From NCBI RefSeq assembly GCF_032884065.1, contig NW_027062914.1, positions 1-64,000 on the forward strand: DNA of 64,000 nucleotides, in the 5' to 3' direction. Shown in pieces: positions 21,690 to 34,208 of the stretch; within the stretch, counting starts at the first letter, position 1; the number at the start of each line of letters is the position of its first letter. Both the position numbers and the translations under genes were made by a program. Origin of the DNA: Artemia franciscana (Eukaryota > Arthropoda > Branchiopoda > Anostraca > Artemiidae). The notes under the pieces were generated by a model. That model did no database searches. It was not told where the DNA came from and saw only the letters and a program-made list of their open reading frames with translations.

Positions 21690-23560
21690 TAGCAAGGACC
21701 GCAAATGATGAAAACAACAACAACTACTACTAACAACTCACCGCAGCACCAAGCCGCTTGAGGCCAACACAGCTGCTCACGATTCTCCTCATTAACGATC
21801 TGTTCAACGCCGTCCTCTTTACAACCTCCCACAAAGTTTCCATTCCCCATAAATCTTTCCTTACAACGTCTTCCCATCCTAATCAAGGATGTCCTGCTTT
21901 GTGTAGACGGTTGGCCGAAAAAATAATATTCTGCAATCTGTCTTCTCTCATCCACATAATGTCCCCTGGCCATCTCTACCTTTCTCTCATTATAGCCAAG
22001 AAACCGGGATTGAACCACACGTCTACTGTTTGTAATAGACTCAGTCAGTCGGGTACCAAAACAATCCGTAGGTAATTTTTCTGCAAATCTAGCAAATGTT
22101 CCTCCGCTTTTTGCAGCTCCTATGCTTCAAAACCATATTTGACCACTGTCATCACCTGTAGGCTCGAATATTCTAATCTCGTTTCGCAGACCTATCTTCC
22201 TTTTATTCCAAATTGTTTCAGCTATGAAAAAATACCCTGGGTTTTGGCCATTCTACTTTCAATATGTTAACTGTTCCCATCGTCTATACTAATAATGCTA
22301 CCAAGGTAAGTGAAGCTCTTCACCTGATCGATGTTTTTGTTACCCAACGTCATCTTTCCATCTTCACTTATTACTAGCCCTAGTAACTTAACCTTCTTAA
22401 CATTAGTTTTCTCGGAAAACCCTTATAGGTTCATTCATTTTGCTCACACTTTCATTTAGGATTCTTATATCATTAGCATAATGTAGGTGCAGCAAAGTTT
22501 TCTTCTCCATTTGATTCCGTAATCTTCCATTGCTTTTCCTGTTCTCCTTAAGACAAACTCTATCAAAATGATCCATATAAACTAGGATATATACAACCCT
22601 CCTTAACTCCTGACATAAAACGAAACCAGCTACTAACCTCATTTCCTACATTAACCGCAGCAGTGTTATTCTCGTATATAGAGCTAGTCACTTTAAAGTA
22701 TTTGTCTGGTATACCACACGAGGCTAAGACTTTCGCTGAAGTTCTTCTATCAGCTGAATCAAACGCTTGCTCATAATCTATAAAATTGAGGATTAAAGGT
22801 GTTTGATGACTCAGGCACTTTTCAATTATTAAACTAATAGCTATAAGTTACTTGACACATTCTCTATCCTTTCTGAATGCGCGTTGTTCTTTTCTTAAAA
22901 CTTCGTCTGAAGCATCTCGAAGTCTAAAAAGTATCATCATACGAAGTAATTTGCTACCTACAGAAACCAGGATAATGCGTCTATAATTACCAAACTCACT
23001 TTTATTACCTTTCTTATACTGGGATTGAATTAGGGTTTTCCTAAAACCGATAGGTACTTCCTATTTTTTCAAAAATCACATTTATAATCTTCAGTAACTT
23101 AATTCTAATCTCATAGCCACCATATTTAAGAAACTCATTTACCACACTATCGACACCTGGGGCCTTATTATTTTGTAATCCTTTATTTTTTTAGTATATT
23201 CACGAATTTTTCTTCACAAAATAAATCTTCCTTCACATCCAAGGTGTCACAAACTTTTTCATTTTTCTCTAAATTTTTTCTTGTTACTCTATCCCCATTT
23301 AGCACATTCTAAAAATGGTCTACCCGTCACTCTTTAAGTCTATCCTTATCAATAATTGTAGCATCATTCCTATCTTTAATTGGGAAAAGGTCAGATTGAC
23401 TACTCCCTCTCAACTTATTAACATGTCAGTACAACATTTTACTACTATTCCGTTTAGCTGCATCTTCTAGATCCTTGGCAATTTTATCCATGGCCTCCAC
23501 TTCACACTTCCTTAGTTCATATTTTAATGCTTTCCCCTTTTCTACTACCCAGTCCTATCA
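21690..23560 (-). pseudogene. 5'-truncated LINE (non-LTR retrotransposon) reverse transcriptase remnant
   Basis: Read on the minus strand from about 23560 to 21690, broken frames give a LINE ORF2 from just before the RT domain to its C-terminus. Motifs in order are NNKAPGVDS (about 23150-23175), a KKGNKSEFGNYR segment followed by ILVSVGSKLL, LNFIDYEQAFDSADRR (motif A, about 22750-22785), LHYANDIRIL (motif C, YADD changed to YAND, about 22468-22490), KSFTYLGSIIS (about 22300), and a C-terminal region with LGYNERKVEMARGHY (about 21980). Several stops and frameshifts occur, and the endonuclease domain is absent. The 3' end runs into ttg/tag trinucleotide repeats (about 21705-21740), a usual LINE tail. 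It most resembles Jockey/CR1-superfamily elements. Confidence 0.85.
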
Positions 23561-24741
23561 AAGCCCCGTAATATAGGACACTAATTTTGTCATAAAATGC
23601 GACAAAAATTTCAAAATTATGATTTTGCCCAGAAACATCGAAAGATGTAATAAGCCTCCGGGTTCGACATCACACCCAAAGGCTCATGGTCAATGGTCCT
23701 AAAAAGAGAAATTTCCCCTATTATTTGCTGATAGGTTTGAGTAGAAAAGTCGGTAATAATTGGTCTTGGTTGTCCAAATGTTAGAAGCTCTAAGGTATCG
23801 TTCGCTAGGCCAAGAATTCTAGAGTTTCCCAAGGATATACTCTGAAAACCGAAAGCATACCTAAGCAAATCAAGAGATATTATTTGCAAAGCATTTTCAA
23901 TTATCTGCAACATCTCAGGAATGACTTGGGGGACAAGTCAAAAGTTTCAGGGAGTGTTGGTGGGATGGTCCCAGGGGAATTTAAATTTGAACGGGAGAGC
24001 AGCGGTAAATCAAGACACCACGTTAATACAGATAATCAAAACATGCGAATCACAAACATCCCGAGAATGACTTTGGGGGTGAAGTTGAAAATTTAGTTTA
24101 CTGTTGGGGAAACAAAACGGCAGGGTGGGGCAAGAGGGCTGCAATTTTTGGGCGGAGAGGGATAGAACTAACGAATTTTGATTCTCATCTAGAAAAATTA
24201 TGCGATACAAACAACTAAGAAAATTAAAATATATGCAGAGTTAAATAGCAAAGTAAAATGAAAGACATCATATTGAGCAAGGTTATTGAAATTGCATACG
24301 TGCAATGTCTCAGGAATGGTTTGGGGTGTCGAGTTTAGGGAGGGTGAGGGGAATAAGTGGGCAGTAAATTGTGAATTGGAAAGAAGGTAGAGCTAAATCA
24401 ATAGAAACTACGTAGATCCTGGCTATCCATAAACCATATCCTCAATATCCCGGGAATGGCAAGGGAATGGAGTTGAAACTTTCAGGTAGTGCAGGAGAAG
24501 AAAACAGGGGATGGCAGGAAACTTCAAATTTTGTGGGGGTGGGAATAGCGGCTAAATGTACTGTGTTTAAGGTTAATATCACCAATTTTGCACTATAAGT
24601 CATTATGGGGCTTGGAATCTATTAAAAGTAGCGAGCTAAATAAAAAACAGCTTGCGTTGTCAGCTTATCAAAACAGCGTATCTGCATTATATCAGGATCA
24701 GCGTGGAGGATCAAATTGAAGTTTCAAAGTGATGCTGGAGG
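23561..24741. repeat. Degenerate repeat array with 'caacatctcaggaatg' landmarks
   Basis: A similar block recurs about six times (near 23908, 24056, 24303, 24446, 24690 and 24832): a tcaaaaca-like segment, then a (a/t)c(a/g)tctc(a/g)ggaatga-like segment, then gagttgaaactttcagg, then a G-rich stretch. Spacings are irregular (about 140-250 bp) and units are diverged. The last blocks lead into the exact 198-bp duplication. The 98-codon minus-strand frame at 23617-23913 has no recognised domain. Confidence 0.5.
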
Positions 24742-25138
24742 CTAAGTCGACCTCTAACTTGACTTATGGGTAGGGTAAAAGTAAATCGAAAGAAGCTCTG
24801 TGTCCGCGTTATCAAAACAGTATATCTGCAACATTTCGGGAAAGACAGGGAGTAATCAAGCCTTAGGCTTGTAAGATCATAAGCCCGGGTAAATCCTTGG
24901 CACTGCAATGTTCACTCTAAAGCTTGTGCAGAACTTTTACTAAGTCGACCTCTAACTTGACTTATGGGTAGGGTAAAAGTAAATCGAAAGAAGCTCTGTG
25001 TCCGCGTTATCAAAACAGTATATCTGCAACATTTCGGGAAAGACAGGGAGTAATCAAGCCTTAGGCTTGTAAGATCATAAGCCCGGGTAAATCCTTGGCA
25101 CTGCAATGTTCACTCTAAAGCTTGTGCAGAACTTTTAC
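24742..25138. repeat. Exact tandem duplication, 198-bp unit
   Basis: Two consecutive copies start at 24742 and 24940 (ctaagtcgacctctaacttg) with essentially no differences, giving two identical minus-strand frames. The junction is the cttttac/taag boundary near 24940. Very recent duplication or an assembly artefact. Confidence 0.93.
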
Positions 25139-25320
25139 AGGAGTGGATCACCAGGAAAAAGAAAAGTCTGAAAATTGGCCTACCAATTGTTTGAAAGTAT
25201 AACGAAAATCGCTTGGATGACAGTTGTTCCTGTCTCGTAAATATTACTCAAATCTATCGAAAGAAGAATAGCTTCTCCTAAGTTAATATCTGCAAGACAT
25301 CCGATCTCTTACTTAAAAGA

Positions 25321-25903
25321 AGCGCCGATTTGGACGTTTCATCCACTACGAGGACGACTCTTGTTCCACTGATTAGCCTTCAAGGTGAGAGTGGTTATGA
25401 GGAGACATTACCTCAACGTTGAAACCAAGATAAGGTAAATAACCTCATTAGAAATCTCAACCGGTCGAAAGAAGCTCCTAAATTACTGCCCTCGAGACGG
25501 AAGGACAATGATGTGCCGATTGGGAGGTTTCATCAACTATCAGGACGAGTCTTGTTCCGCTGATTAGCCTTCAAGGTAAGAGTGGTTATGAGGAGATATT
25601 ACCAATGCCTCAACGTTTAAACCAAAATAAGGTAAATAACCTCAGCAGGAATCTCAACCGGTCGAAAGAAGCTCCTGAATTTCTGCCCTCCAGGCGGAAG
25701 GACAATGATGTGCCGATTGGGACGTTTCATCAACTATTAGGACGAGTCTTGTTCCACTGATTAGACTTCAAGGTAAGAGTGGTTATGAGGAGATATTACC
25801 AATGCCTCAACGTTTAAACCAAAATAAGGTAAATAACCTCAGCAGGAATCTCAACCGGTCGAAAGAAGCTCCTGAATTTCTGCCCTCCAGGCGGAAGGAC
25901 AAT
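25321..25903. repeat. Three-copy tandem repeat, about 190-197-bp unit
   Basis: Units start at about 25321, 25510 and 25707, with a landmark of gccgatt-gga-gtttcatc at the start and a closing segment of accggtcgaaagaagctcct through cggaaggacaat. Units 2 and 3 are nearly identical. Unit 1 is older and lacks a few bases (attacc-aatg). A partial unit precedes the array at about 25255-25320. A cgaaagaagctc motif is shared with the neighbouring 198-bp unit. Confidence 0.88.
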
Positions 25904-27503
25904 ACTTTATTAGAACCATGAACCAAATTACATTTTTTTTCACACACGGTCGAAAGCTCTGCTAACCATTTCGTCTAAAGAAGAAAATTTTGGAAGCATC
26001 ACGAACCATTTTGCTTGAAATAGGTTTTTTAAAAATATTTTTGCATAAACCACGAAAAGCGATTGTTACAGATATCACTGCAACCTGCGATCGTGCGGAA
26101 TCTGCGAAGCAATAATTTTTATTTGTTTTAAATCTGAGCTTCACTCGTTACTTCCATAAGAAAACTTATGTTTTTTAGATTATGTTTTGATTGTTTTTTT
26201 TTTCTCAAATCAACACAATAACCGCTAGAAAAAGGTTTCTATTTACTTTAGGTGATGACTAAAGATGATTTTTTGTTAAAATAAGACATTACATACAGGC
26301 TTTATTTCCTACCTCCCTTAAAATTCCCCATAAAATATGCACAACTTCGTCACATCAATAAAGAGTCCGAAAGGTATGTTGTCAATGATATTTTTGAAAA
26401 ATTGCACTTAAAAAATTTGATTATTTTCATAAAAAAGAAAATATATAAATGACATTTTTTATCTAGCAGTTTCTTCCCAAAATGATTTTTTAGTTTTCAT
26501 TTACTAAGGGGGCTGGGAGTAAGACGTAACTACCCCCAGAACCTAGTTTGCCACCCCTTCCAAGCTGATGTTTGGCGTCTTCAAAAATCTTATCAAAAAC
26601 AAAATGGGCCTACATAATTCAAGCATCTACAGAAACAGAGCAGTTTTCTTTAAAATACCTTTGCTTTATGGTACTATACAGCTGATTTTTCTCTTTTCAC
26701 TGTCATTTTCCCTGACTTTGGAAAATTCGACCAAATTTTGCCCCCTCTTTCCCCAGGATTTTGAGATATTGCACCACTGGATAAAGGATTTTGAGATATT
26801 GCTAAATCTGGTAAAGGTTTTTTGACCATAGAGATTATAAAAATATTATTATTGCACTTTGCAAAAATGGCACCAAAAAGAGCCCCTTTTGCTGCTTTAC
26901 AGAACTTTACCATTGATGTACTAAGACGAATTTACAAGAGGCACGTAGAGAGAGCCGATTAAATGAGCAAATAAACGTCTGTGTGTCACCTTACGGTAAC
27001 CTGCTAGGCATAACATAAAACAAAAATTTAATGATGAAATGCCTGCTTTAAATGCAAAAAAAATTGATAATTTCTATAGTATTTCAAGCTCGGAGGCTCA
27101 AAGCTTCCAGTGCAGAATTTTTGGCCAGGACAAATTGATTAATTATCTTAGTTTTCGCAAAAAAAAAAATAAATATTCGAGACCACACTGGCTTAGCATG
27201 ACAAAACGGAAAAAAATGCGAACAAGGGCAAAACGGAGATAAAAACAGCCTGTGAAATGTAGAAGAGAATTATCCAAATATTTCTATTGAGACCTCCAAT
27301 CGACCGTCCTCATTTCAGCATAAAATAAAGGTAAAAGATATTGTCCTTCGGGTGTTTATTTTTATTTTGTGTTTTTTTTTGTGTTCAGAATTTGCAATCT
27401 CTGGTGTTTTAACTAACCGTGGGCAAAAACTGATGTTCAATGGCACAAAATGACACGGTACACCACTTTTTGAGGCACCATCTTTTTTACTACTTAAATA
27501 AGT
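25904..27503. other. Gene-free stretch
   Basis: AT-rich. Nothing recognised. Frames of 60-85 codons on both strands (25962-26144, 26568-26913, 27039-27242) show low-complexity composition and no known motifs. Confidence 0.4.
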
Positions 27504-27667
27504 CATTGCCTGTTGATGATTGATCAATAGCCTTAGTGATTATTGCAGAATTCATGTCATTTTTATTTGAAGATCATGGTTGACGATCATTGCCTGTTGA
27601 TGATTGATTGATAGCCTTAGTGATTATTGCAGAATTCATGTCATTTTTATTTGAAGATCATGGTTGC
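27504..27667. repeat. Tandem duplication, 84-bp unit
   Basis: Two copies start at 27504 and 27588 (cattgcctgttgatgattga) and are almost identical over the whole unit. Confidence 0.9.
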
Positions 27668-27694
27668 GGTGGTAGCTGCAATCTAGTATTAAAT

Positions 27695-28919
27695 AAAAAA
27701 CTGAAAGTAAAGGGCAACATTAAAACTCTAAACGAACAGAAATTATTACGCATATGCGGGGTTGCCCCCTCCTCAACACTTTGCTCTTCCCACTAAAGTT
27801 TTTTTTTTTACTTTTAAAAAAGCGTAATAATTTCTTTTCATTTCAAATTTTAATGTTGCTCCTTACTTTCAGTTGAAAAAACTTGGTTTTTTATTTAATT
27901 TCCGATCGTTTTTAAATAATGCCTGGAAACTAGCTCCGCCTCAACGGAAAAATGTCCCCTGCCCGCAATAATATCCTCTAGACATTTCAATCTCGGTAAA
28001 AATTGAACTCGGGTAATGACCCTTGACATCTCCACGCGTAAAATTGAGTCAGCAAAGAGAAAGTAAGATATATAAAAAGAATTTCATGAAGGAATTCTAA
28101 CAAATTCCCCCAGTGTAAATTTTCCCTGGAAAGTTTACCCCCTGGAAACTTCCCTCCCATGGAAAGTTTTCCCCGTAGAAGATCCCCCCAGCAGAAAATT
28201 TGCCCCCCCCCTCACCCGAAAAATATATGCATACTTCCCAACATAAAATTCTATACGTAAAAAATGGGCAAATTTTATAACTTAAATACCTTTCCCCAGG
28301 GGCTGCAGGGGGCCATGTTATCTCCAAAGGCATAGTTAATGGCATTTCAACTAAGCTAAACAAATTGGCTTTTTCAAAATTTCGTTCAGACGATTTTGGA
28401 AAACAAGGTCGTGGGAGGGATCCTAGTTGCCCTGCAACTTTCTGTCATTTACAAAGATCACAAGAACTTATAGTTTCCATTTGAGTAGGCCCTCTCCCGA
28501 TATTCTAGGATCACTGAATCGGAACGATCGTCACTGGGAAAACAAAAAACAAATAAAGACGCAACCTTGAATGCGTCTTCTGGCACAAAATATAAAATTC
28601 CACATTTTTGCAGATAAAAGCTTGAAGCCTCTACGGTATGGTGCTCGGATACGCTGAATCCGATGCCGTGATTTTCATTAAGATTCTTTGACTTTTACGA
28701 GGTTTTTCCCCCTTTTTCGAAAATCAGGCAAATTTTGTCAGGCTTGTAGCCTTTGATGGGTAACATTAAACTTAATGGAACTTGTATATTTGAAATCAGC
28801 ATTATAAGTTGATTCTTCTTACATATTTATTGATGTCAAAATTCCGTTTCTTAGAGTTTCGATTACTATTGAGCCGCGTCGCTTTTTACTTACAGTTCGT
28901 TATCACGAACTGTTTGAAA
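27695..28919 (-). mobile_element. Family X element, older reverse copy
   Basis: It begins with a shortened foldback module (ctgaaagtaaagggcaacatt to ctttcag, about 27702-27872) whose spacer and inner arms are deleted. It then follows the family body to the hairpin at about 28894-28913 (CAGTTCGTTATCACGAACTG). Higher divergence from the other copies suggests an older insertion. Confidence 0.8.
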
Positions 28920-30539
28920 GGACGAACACGGTCTATAGTAACCAGAAAGAATAGTTTGAAACCCCCTAAAGTGGTGACGTATCGAAAAAAAAAACAAGAC
29001 GCATTTTTTCCCTCGGCCAATACACTATGCAGGAAATTTACAATCTATTGGCTTGCAATCTATTGTGGAACAACAAGGAAAATCACTTTTTTGTATGTTT
29101 TTTTTTTTTTCTTATCCGCAGCTAAAGGGGCACCGTAACATTATACTTAAATTACAAGTCATACTGAAAGGCCTCATCTTCATACTGTAGAGTATGAAGA
29201 TACTGTAGAGCATCTTCATACTGTAGAGTATTGCAAAATGGTGGGGTCAAACCTAATATGTATGTGAAGGGTTTAAACCATGAAAAAATCGATTGGCTAT
29301 CTTAAAACTTGCATTCCCAAGCATTTTCACTCTCTTTAGGAAAAGTTGATGTTTTATGGCAAAAAATGGCAGGAAACATCACGCGCGACAACCTCTTTCT
29401 TTCACGGTTGCCTCTTAGGTACAACCTAGTAAAGAACGCTTTCTAGCTAATAGTAACCGAAAATTTGAAAAAATGTGAAATCTTTCGCCCACTAAAGTCT
29501 CTTATTTTAAATTTCGTAAATTTTTACTAGGTTTCCCCCTTTCTTTTAGTAACACTGAGATTGTTTTAAAGCTTAAAGTGAGGGATCCTGTTGTCTGTAT
29601 AAAGAAAAAATATAAAACATTTGAAGATAAGGCAAAATTATCCTTTTAGGCCACAATTTATTTCCGTTTTTTAGTAACAGTTCTGGCTCTTGATGATTTA
29701 TAAGCTAAATTATTTAGCAAGTGTTTTTGTATCTTTTTTTTCTCTTTTTAAGTGTTTGATCGATATTTGATATTTTTCGATTGTAAGTGTTATCATTTGT
29801 CTTTTCTTTATATTATATTGTAGCCTACTCCTCCTTTTTTGAGGGAAATAAAGAAAATAAATAAATAAATAAATAAACTATATCCGTAATACCCAACATT
29901 AGCTAGTAGCATTTGGTTCTCAAAGAGTGGTGACAGAGTAAGTTCTTAAAACATTTTGTGATGCTCAGAAATAACAAACGGATCTTAAAAGAAAAACTAT
30001 CTTTAAAAGCTCCCCCCCCTCCTCTTGAGAAAAATACAACCATGTCTCTGCTATCCTTAAGAAAACTTCTGCAGGCGCTCACATTAATCTAGGACCCTGC
30101 CGTATAGAAGTATTGATAGTCTCCATGTCGCCTGAAGAGTTATTCAGTGATAATCGGGGTACTATACTGCATATTTTATACTGCCTATAATGGACGTTTC
30201 TCATAATGTTGTGCGGATTATGTCAAATTATTCGCTGTCAGAGAGTTTTGGTCACTATAGGCCTGTCTGTAATAGACAGTATAAGCTCTTAGCATATCTG
30301 CTCTCAAGGAGGTTCGACCAGGTAGATTCTCAGAACATAAAGGGAGCAGCCTTGTTTTGAACGGTCTTAACTTTCGATTTGAATCTTCAACTGTCATCGG
30401 ATCAGTTTGACTTCAATAGCGTTTAGTTGAGGATTAAACTACCAATTAGTTTTCGAGCAAAAAAAATGGGTATATCATATCGTTCAAAGTAAGTTTACTT
30501 CCAATCCATGTGTGTTTAGCTTGTTGGTTTTTTTATATC
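28920..30539. other. Gene-free stretch with a retroelement-like (AAAT)n tail
   Basis: No gene recognised. An (AAAT)n run at about 29853-29877, preceded by an aataaag signal, is the kind of 3' tail left by a LINE or SINE, but no retroelement body is identified upstream. A small repeat built from cttcatactgtagagta occurs at 29179-29232. Confidence 0.4.
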
Positions 30540-30542
30540 GGT

Positions 30543-30665
30543 AAAATTCTAGACTTCTTGCTATCTTGGAAAGTTGTTGTGTTAGGGAATTGACATTTTC
30601 AGGGGTAGGTCTACAGAAAAAAGTACATCCCGGGAAAGTATTTTGAGGTCCTTAACTATACCCCC
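30543..30665 (+). mobile_element. Single arm of the CGGTAAAATTCTAG foldback family
   Basis: It matches the left arm of the 882-1510 element: CGGTAAAATTCTAG, then ttcttgctatctt, gggaattga, a tttcaggggt segment and a CCCGGGAAAGTATTTTGA box. No matching right arm is visible nearby, so this is a truncated copy. Confidence 0.65.
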
Positions 30666-30690
30666 TCCTCAATATAATACAGCTTTTTAG

Positions 30691-31177
30691 GTCAATGTTG
30701 ATATTACCTGGACAATTGTTTTGGGTCATGAAACTATTATTAATAGATGCATTTTGACTTTTTGAACATCTTTTCTCTCTTGCAAAACTACCGCAAACTC
30801 ACCGTTATGGAGTTATTATATATTTGCACATTAGGGGGGGGGGGGGATAAAGCATAGCATATATTAAACACAGCAATGGTTAGTTTACGTATTTAATATA
30901 TGCTATGCTTCACCCCCACCCCACTAATTTGACAATATATAGCCCAAATTTGTTTCTAAACTATTACGGACTCGCGATTTCAAATATCCGATAAACGAAA
31001 GAGAAAATGATTGCAATTCTATATGTATAAACACAAGAATATTTGGGCCGGAATAACTCAATAACGGTGAGTTTGCGGTAGTTTTGCAAGAGAGAATAGA
31101 TGTTCAAAAAGTCAAAATGCATCTATTAACAATAGTTTCATGACGTAAAACAATTGTTCAGGTTATATCAACATTGG
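30691..31177. mobile_element. Nested foldback: long outer arms and an inner inverted repeat
   Basis: The outer arms (about 30691-30817 and 31047-31177) are near-perfect reverse complements over about 125 bp, containing ccgcaaactcaccgttat and its mirror. The central part holds a second inverted pair: tttgcacattagggggg with catagcatatattaaa (about 30825-30868), mirrored at about 30893-30945. The C/G run of about 15 bases near 30834 is mirrored by a C-rich run. No coding content. Confidence 0.85.
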
Positions 31178-34100
31178 CCGCTTTTTATATTTACTCGGTT
31201 GCAAATTATCTGTTGCTTAAGTGCATTTATGGCTTCTTTCCTTCAAGGACGATTATAAAAAGGCTGCAAACCTGGCCTGGTTTTAATAAAATTGTTAGAA
31301 TGTAGTGGAAGAAAGGTTTGAATAAAAAGAACAAAATCGACGTTGTGCAATGAGCTTATCCCTGAAACAGTGATAATGTCTTAGTTTATCGACACACTTC
31401 TCCCCTTGACCATTTAAGGGACGGCTATGGTCCCTCTCTGATTTTCATAAAATGACTAAAGTCTTCCTTAAGCGGTTTTTAAGCAAAAAGGAGACGTTTT
31501 TGGGCTTAGACCCTTCCCCCATCCTAGGGTGTTTAGTAGAACCTTCTCATGTTTAGTGGAATCTTCCGCGGTTCACACTTACGCAGCGGTGGTGCTACAC
31601 GGTTTAATGCTATGACGAGTTTATAAGAGCAGTAACCATATAAGATTTGATACTAGAAGATATAAGGTTAGAAGATATAAGATTAGAGTACTTACTTTTA
31701 AGGGAAGGGGTGAATAGTAGTGACCATACAAACATTTCAAATAAATTCATTGTTAAAGCCTGGCCGTATTTTTGCTCTAGACTAGGTTACTATAATATTG
31801 CTATAATGACCATTGGAATTAATATTACCACTATTTTCTTTTCTCCAAGTTAACTACGCAAGACCATATCCAGGGAAGATTAGGGGGTTCCAACTTCCCT
31901 TCAAATATTTGAAAAAAAGCAGGTATTTTCATGTGTTTTTTAAGGTTTTTTGTAAAACCCCCTCAAAAAAAAATCTGGATACGTTGTCTTAAGTACACAA
32001 TACGAATGAAAGTATTTAATCCTAGGCTACTTTGTGCATACGGGAGGCTGGGGGGGGTTAACAAATAATTGACCACGGGCAAAGACGTGCAAGACCTGGC
32101 CGTTTCGAAAGGTGGAAGAGGTAGGGACCGAGGTATACAGTCTTGTATACCTCTCGAATAGCATACAGCCCCTTGCTTTGGACTAACCTAAATTCATTCT
32201 CTGCTCTCATGGAGGATGAATCAGGTAGATTCTCAGAAATTAAAGGGAGCAGCCTTTGTTTTGACCATCTTAAACTTTCGACTTAAAAATTTAAGCAATC
32301 AATCAAGTCAGTTTGATTGTAAAAGTGGTTAAGGAAGGACTGTCTGTAACTGTGGGTTTGAAGAAATTATGGCCATATCTTATAAATGTTCAAAGTAAGT
32401 TAATTGATAATGTATATATACATAAAAGAACAAAAACTAAAGCAAAATTTTCATATCTTGCATTAATTGTCAGCAAGAAAGCTTTAAAGGCTTAAACATC
32501 GAAATAGGCGCTCAAATCAACGATTTTACATTCAACAATTTCTTGTGAAAGTACCAATGCCTCAGAAAAGAAACATAAACCTGAAATAAACTTGGGTCTA
32601 TTTATAGTTGTAAACCACGATTATTAAAGATATTTCTCGTGGTTGTTCGAAAATCATAAAGTTTTTAGGGAAGTGCCACAGTTTTATGCATGTTGCCACA
32701 TTGAACTTTGAAAATAGATAAGCCAAAGTAATTAGCTAATTTTGACAATGCTTTTGGTCCTTGAAAATTCAAACATGAACAGTCTGTTAATTCCCAAAGG
32801 AAACTACACCTTCAAAATAGCTGTGCCCCTTTAAACTGTCTTGTGCCATATGTTTCTAGCTTTTTTGTTGATTTCTCCCACTTTTTTTTTAATCTGGTGC
32901 CTGCTACTATCAAAAACTGCACAACTTGTTATTGAGGTCTTTATTAAAATTTGAGATTTTTACCGAATATGGTGCATTAAAATTACCAAATTTGATACAA
33001 AAGCTGGAAATACCTCATCTAGACTTGTTTATGGTGACTTATGGTGATGGCAACTATCAATGATTGTGAATTACAAAGAGTATGTAAGGTTATGGTTGTT
33101 TTGCATATTTAGTGTATGCACCTTTTCCTCATCTATTCATAGAAGGACCGTTAGACTTTCTTTCGCTTGCTCTGCCCTTTTGTTTCCAAGACTTTGATAA
33201 ACTAGGGGTTCGTTTTTTGTTTTTTGATCATCTAGTGAGCCTGAACATTAAGGTCTTGTTCAGTGGAGAACTCTCAAAATGCAAGAGGAGATAATAATCA
33301 AATCTGAACAAGTCTTCCGGTTATCTGTTCCACCCGGTGAATTTTCGCTTCATTAGCATCTTTCCAAAGGATTCTTCTATCCTTTTGGGATTCTCTTATT
33401 ACCCAATTTTTTCTAACTTTTCGAAGACACATGCGGTCGATATAAGTTTATACTTAACCAATCCCAACAATTATATTTCATTTTCAATGTCATTGGTAAT
33501 TTTATTTGGAGTCGCAAATTGAAATATAATTATTTTTTATTATTTGTATACTGTTATTTTCACCGGTAACTATATTTTATAATGATACTAAACACACAGT
33601 GTAAAGAAATATATAAAAATAAAAAACAAGAAATGAACAATATTTAAATATAAACTAAATATAAAAAATCCAACCATTAAGAAGGTCTATGGTACTTACC
33701 TGTTTTAGCGACCCCATTTAAGAAGTAAAGATAGGGTAGTCCTAATGAAAAATACTAAAACATTATAAAAATATAATACTTTAGAAACAAACTTGGGCTT
33801 TATCTGCAGATTGGAGGGGGAGTAAGGTGTAGCGCCTCTGCTAAGTCTAATGTATTCTGTCACCCGCCACTTGCTTCTTCATTGAGCGCCAGCTAACTAT
33901 TAAGACTTCCACTGAGCGTAAGTCTCGTAATATGAAACCGGTTTGTTCTTGAGTTTTACACAGTGGAATTCTTGAGTGGGGTTGCTATAGCAGATAAGTA
34001 TCGATCTATTTTACTATGCGGTATTTTACTATTTACCATTATCTATCTTATTATTTTACTATTGACTATATAGGCCTACTATGGTCTATTTTACTATTTT

Positions 34101-34208
34101 ACTATGCGGTATGTTTCTCTTCTCTTTGCCTTGGTTCTTATAAATCGATCTCAAATTGGTTATTTGCACAGCGTAATTGGGTGTGCCTGGCAGGACCATA
34201 GGATTTTT
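31178..34208. other. Mostly unrecognised AT-rich stretch
   Basis: It contains a small MITE (31861-31990) and one half of a repeat pair (32195-32300, matching 30303-30380 through gtagattctcagaa and aaagggagcagcc landmarks). The remaining short frames (60-68 codons at 31647, 32313, 33112, 33337, 34016) have no recognised domains. The end (34010-34120) has short duplications of a ttactatgcggtat motif. Confidence 0.4.
31861..31990. mobile_element. Small MITE with imperfect inverted ends
   Basis: The left end, agaccatatccag followed by an agattaggggg run, is mirrored by cccccctc with a-rich sequence, ctggatacgttgtct at the right end. Length is about 130 bp. Similar 'atatccag...ggggg' ends appear near 7928 and 50695, so this is a small family. 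Confidence 0.5.

Noticed and set aside
21758..22075. 105-codon plus-strand frame
   Set aside because: It is antisense to the C-terminal part of the minus-strand LINE.
24711..25106. Two identical 64-65-codon minus-strand frames as a gene family
   Set aside because: They result from the exact 198-bp tandem duplication, with no motif or codon signal.
25321..25903. Hammerhead ribozyme in the 190-bp tandem units
   Set aside because: Partial resemblances (ctgatta, gtcgaaag, and on the minus strand gatgaaac) do not give the conserved CUGANGA core plus GAAA with a closing stem in any unit.
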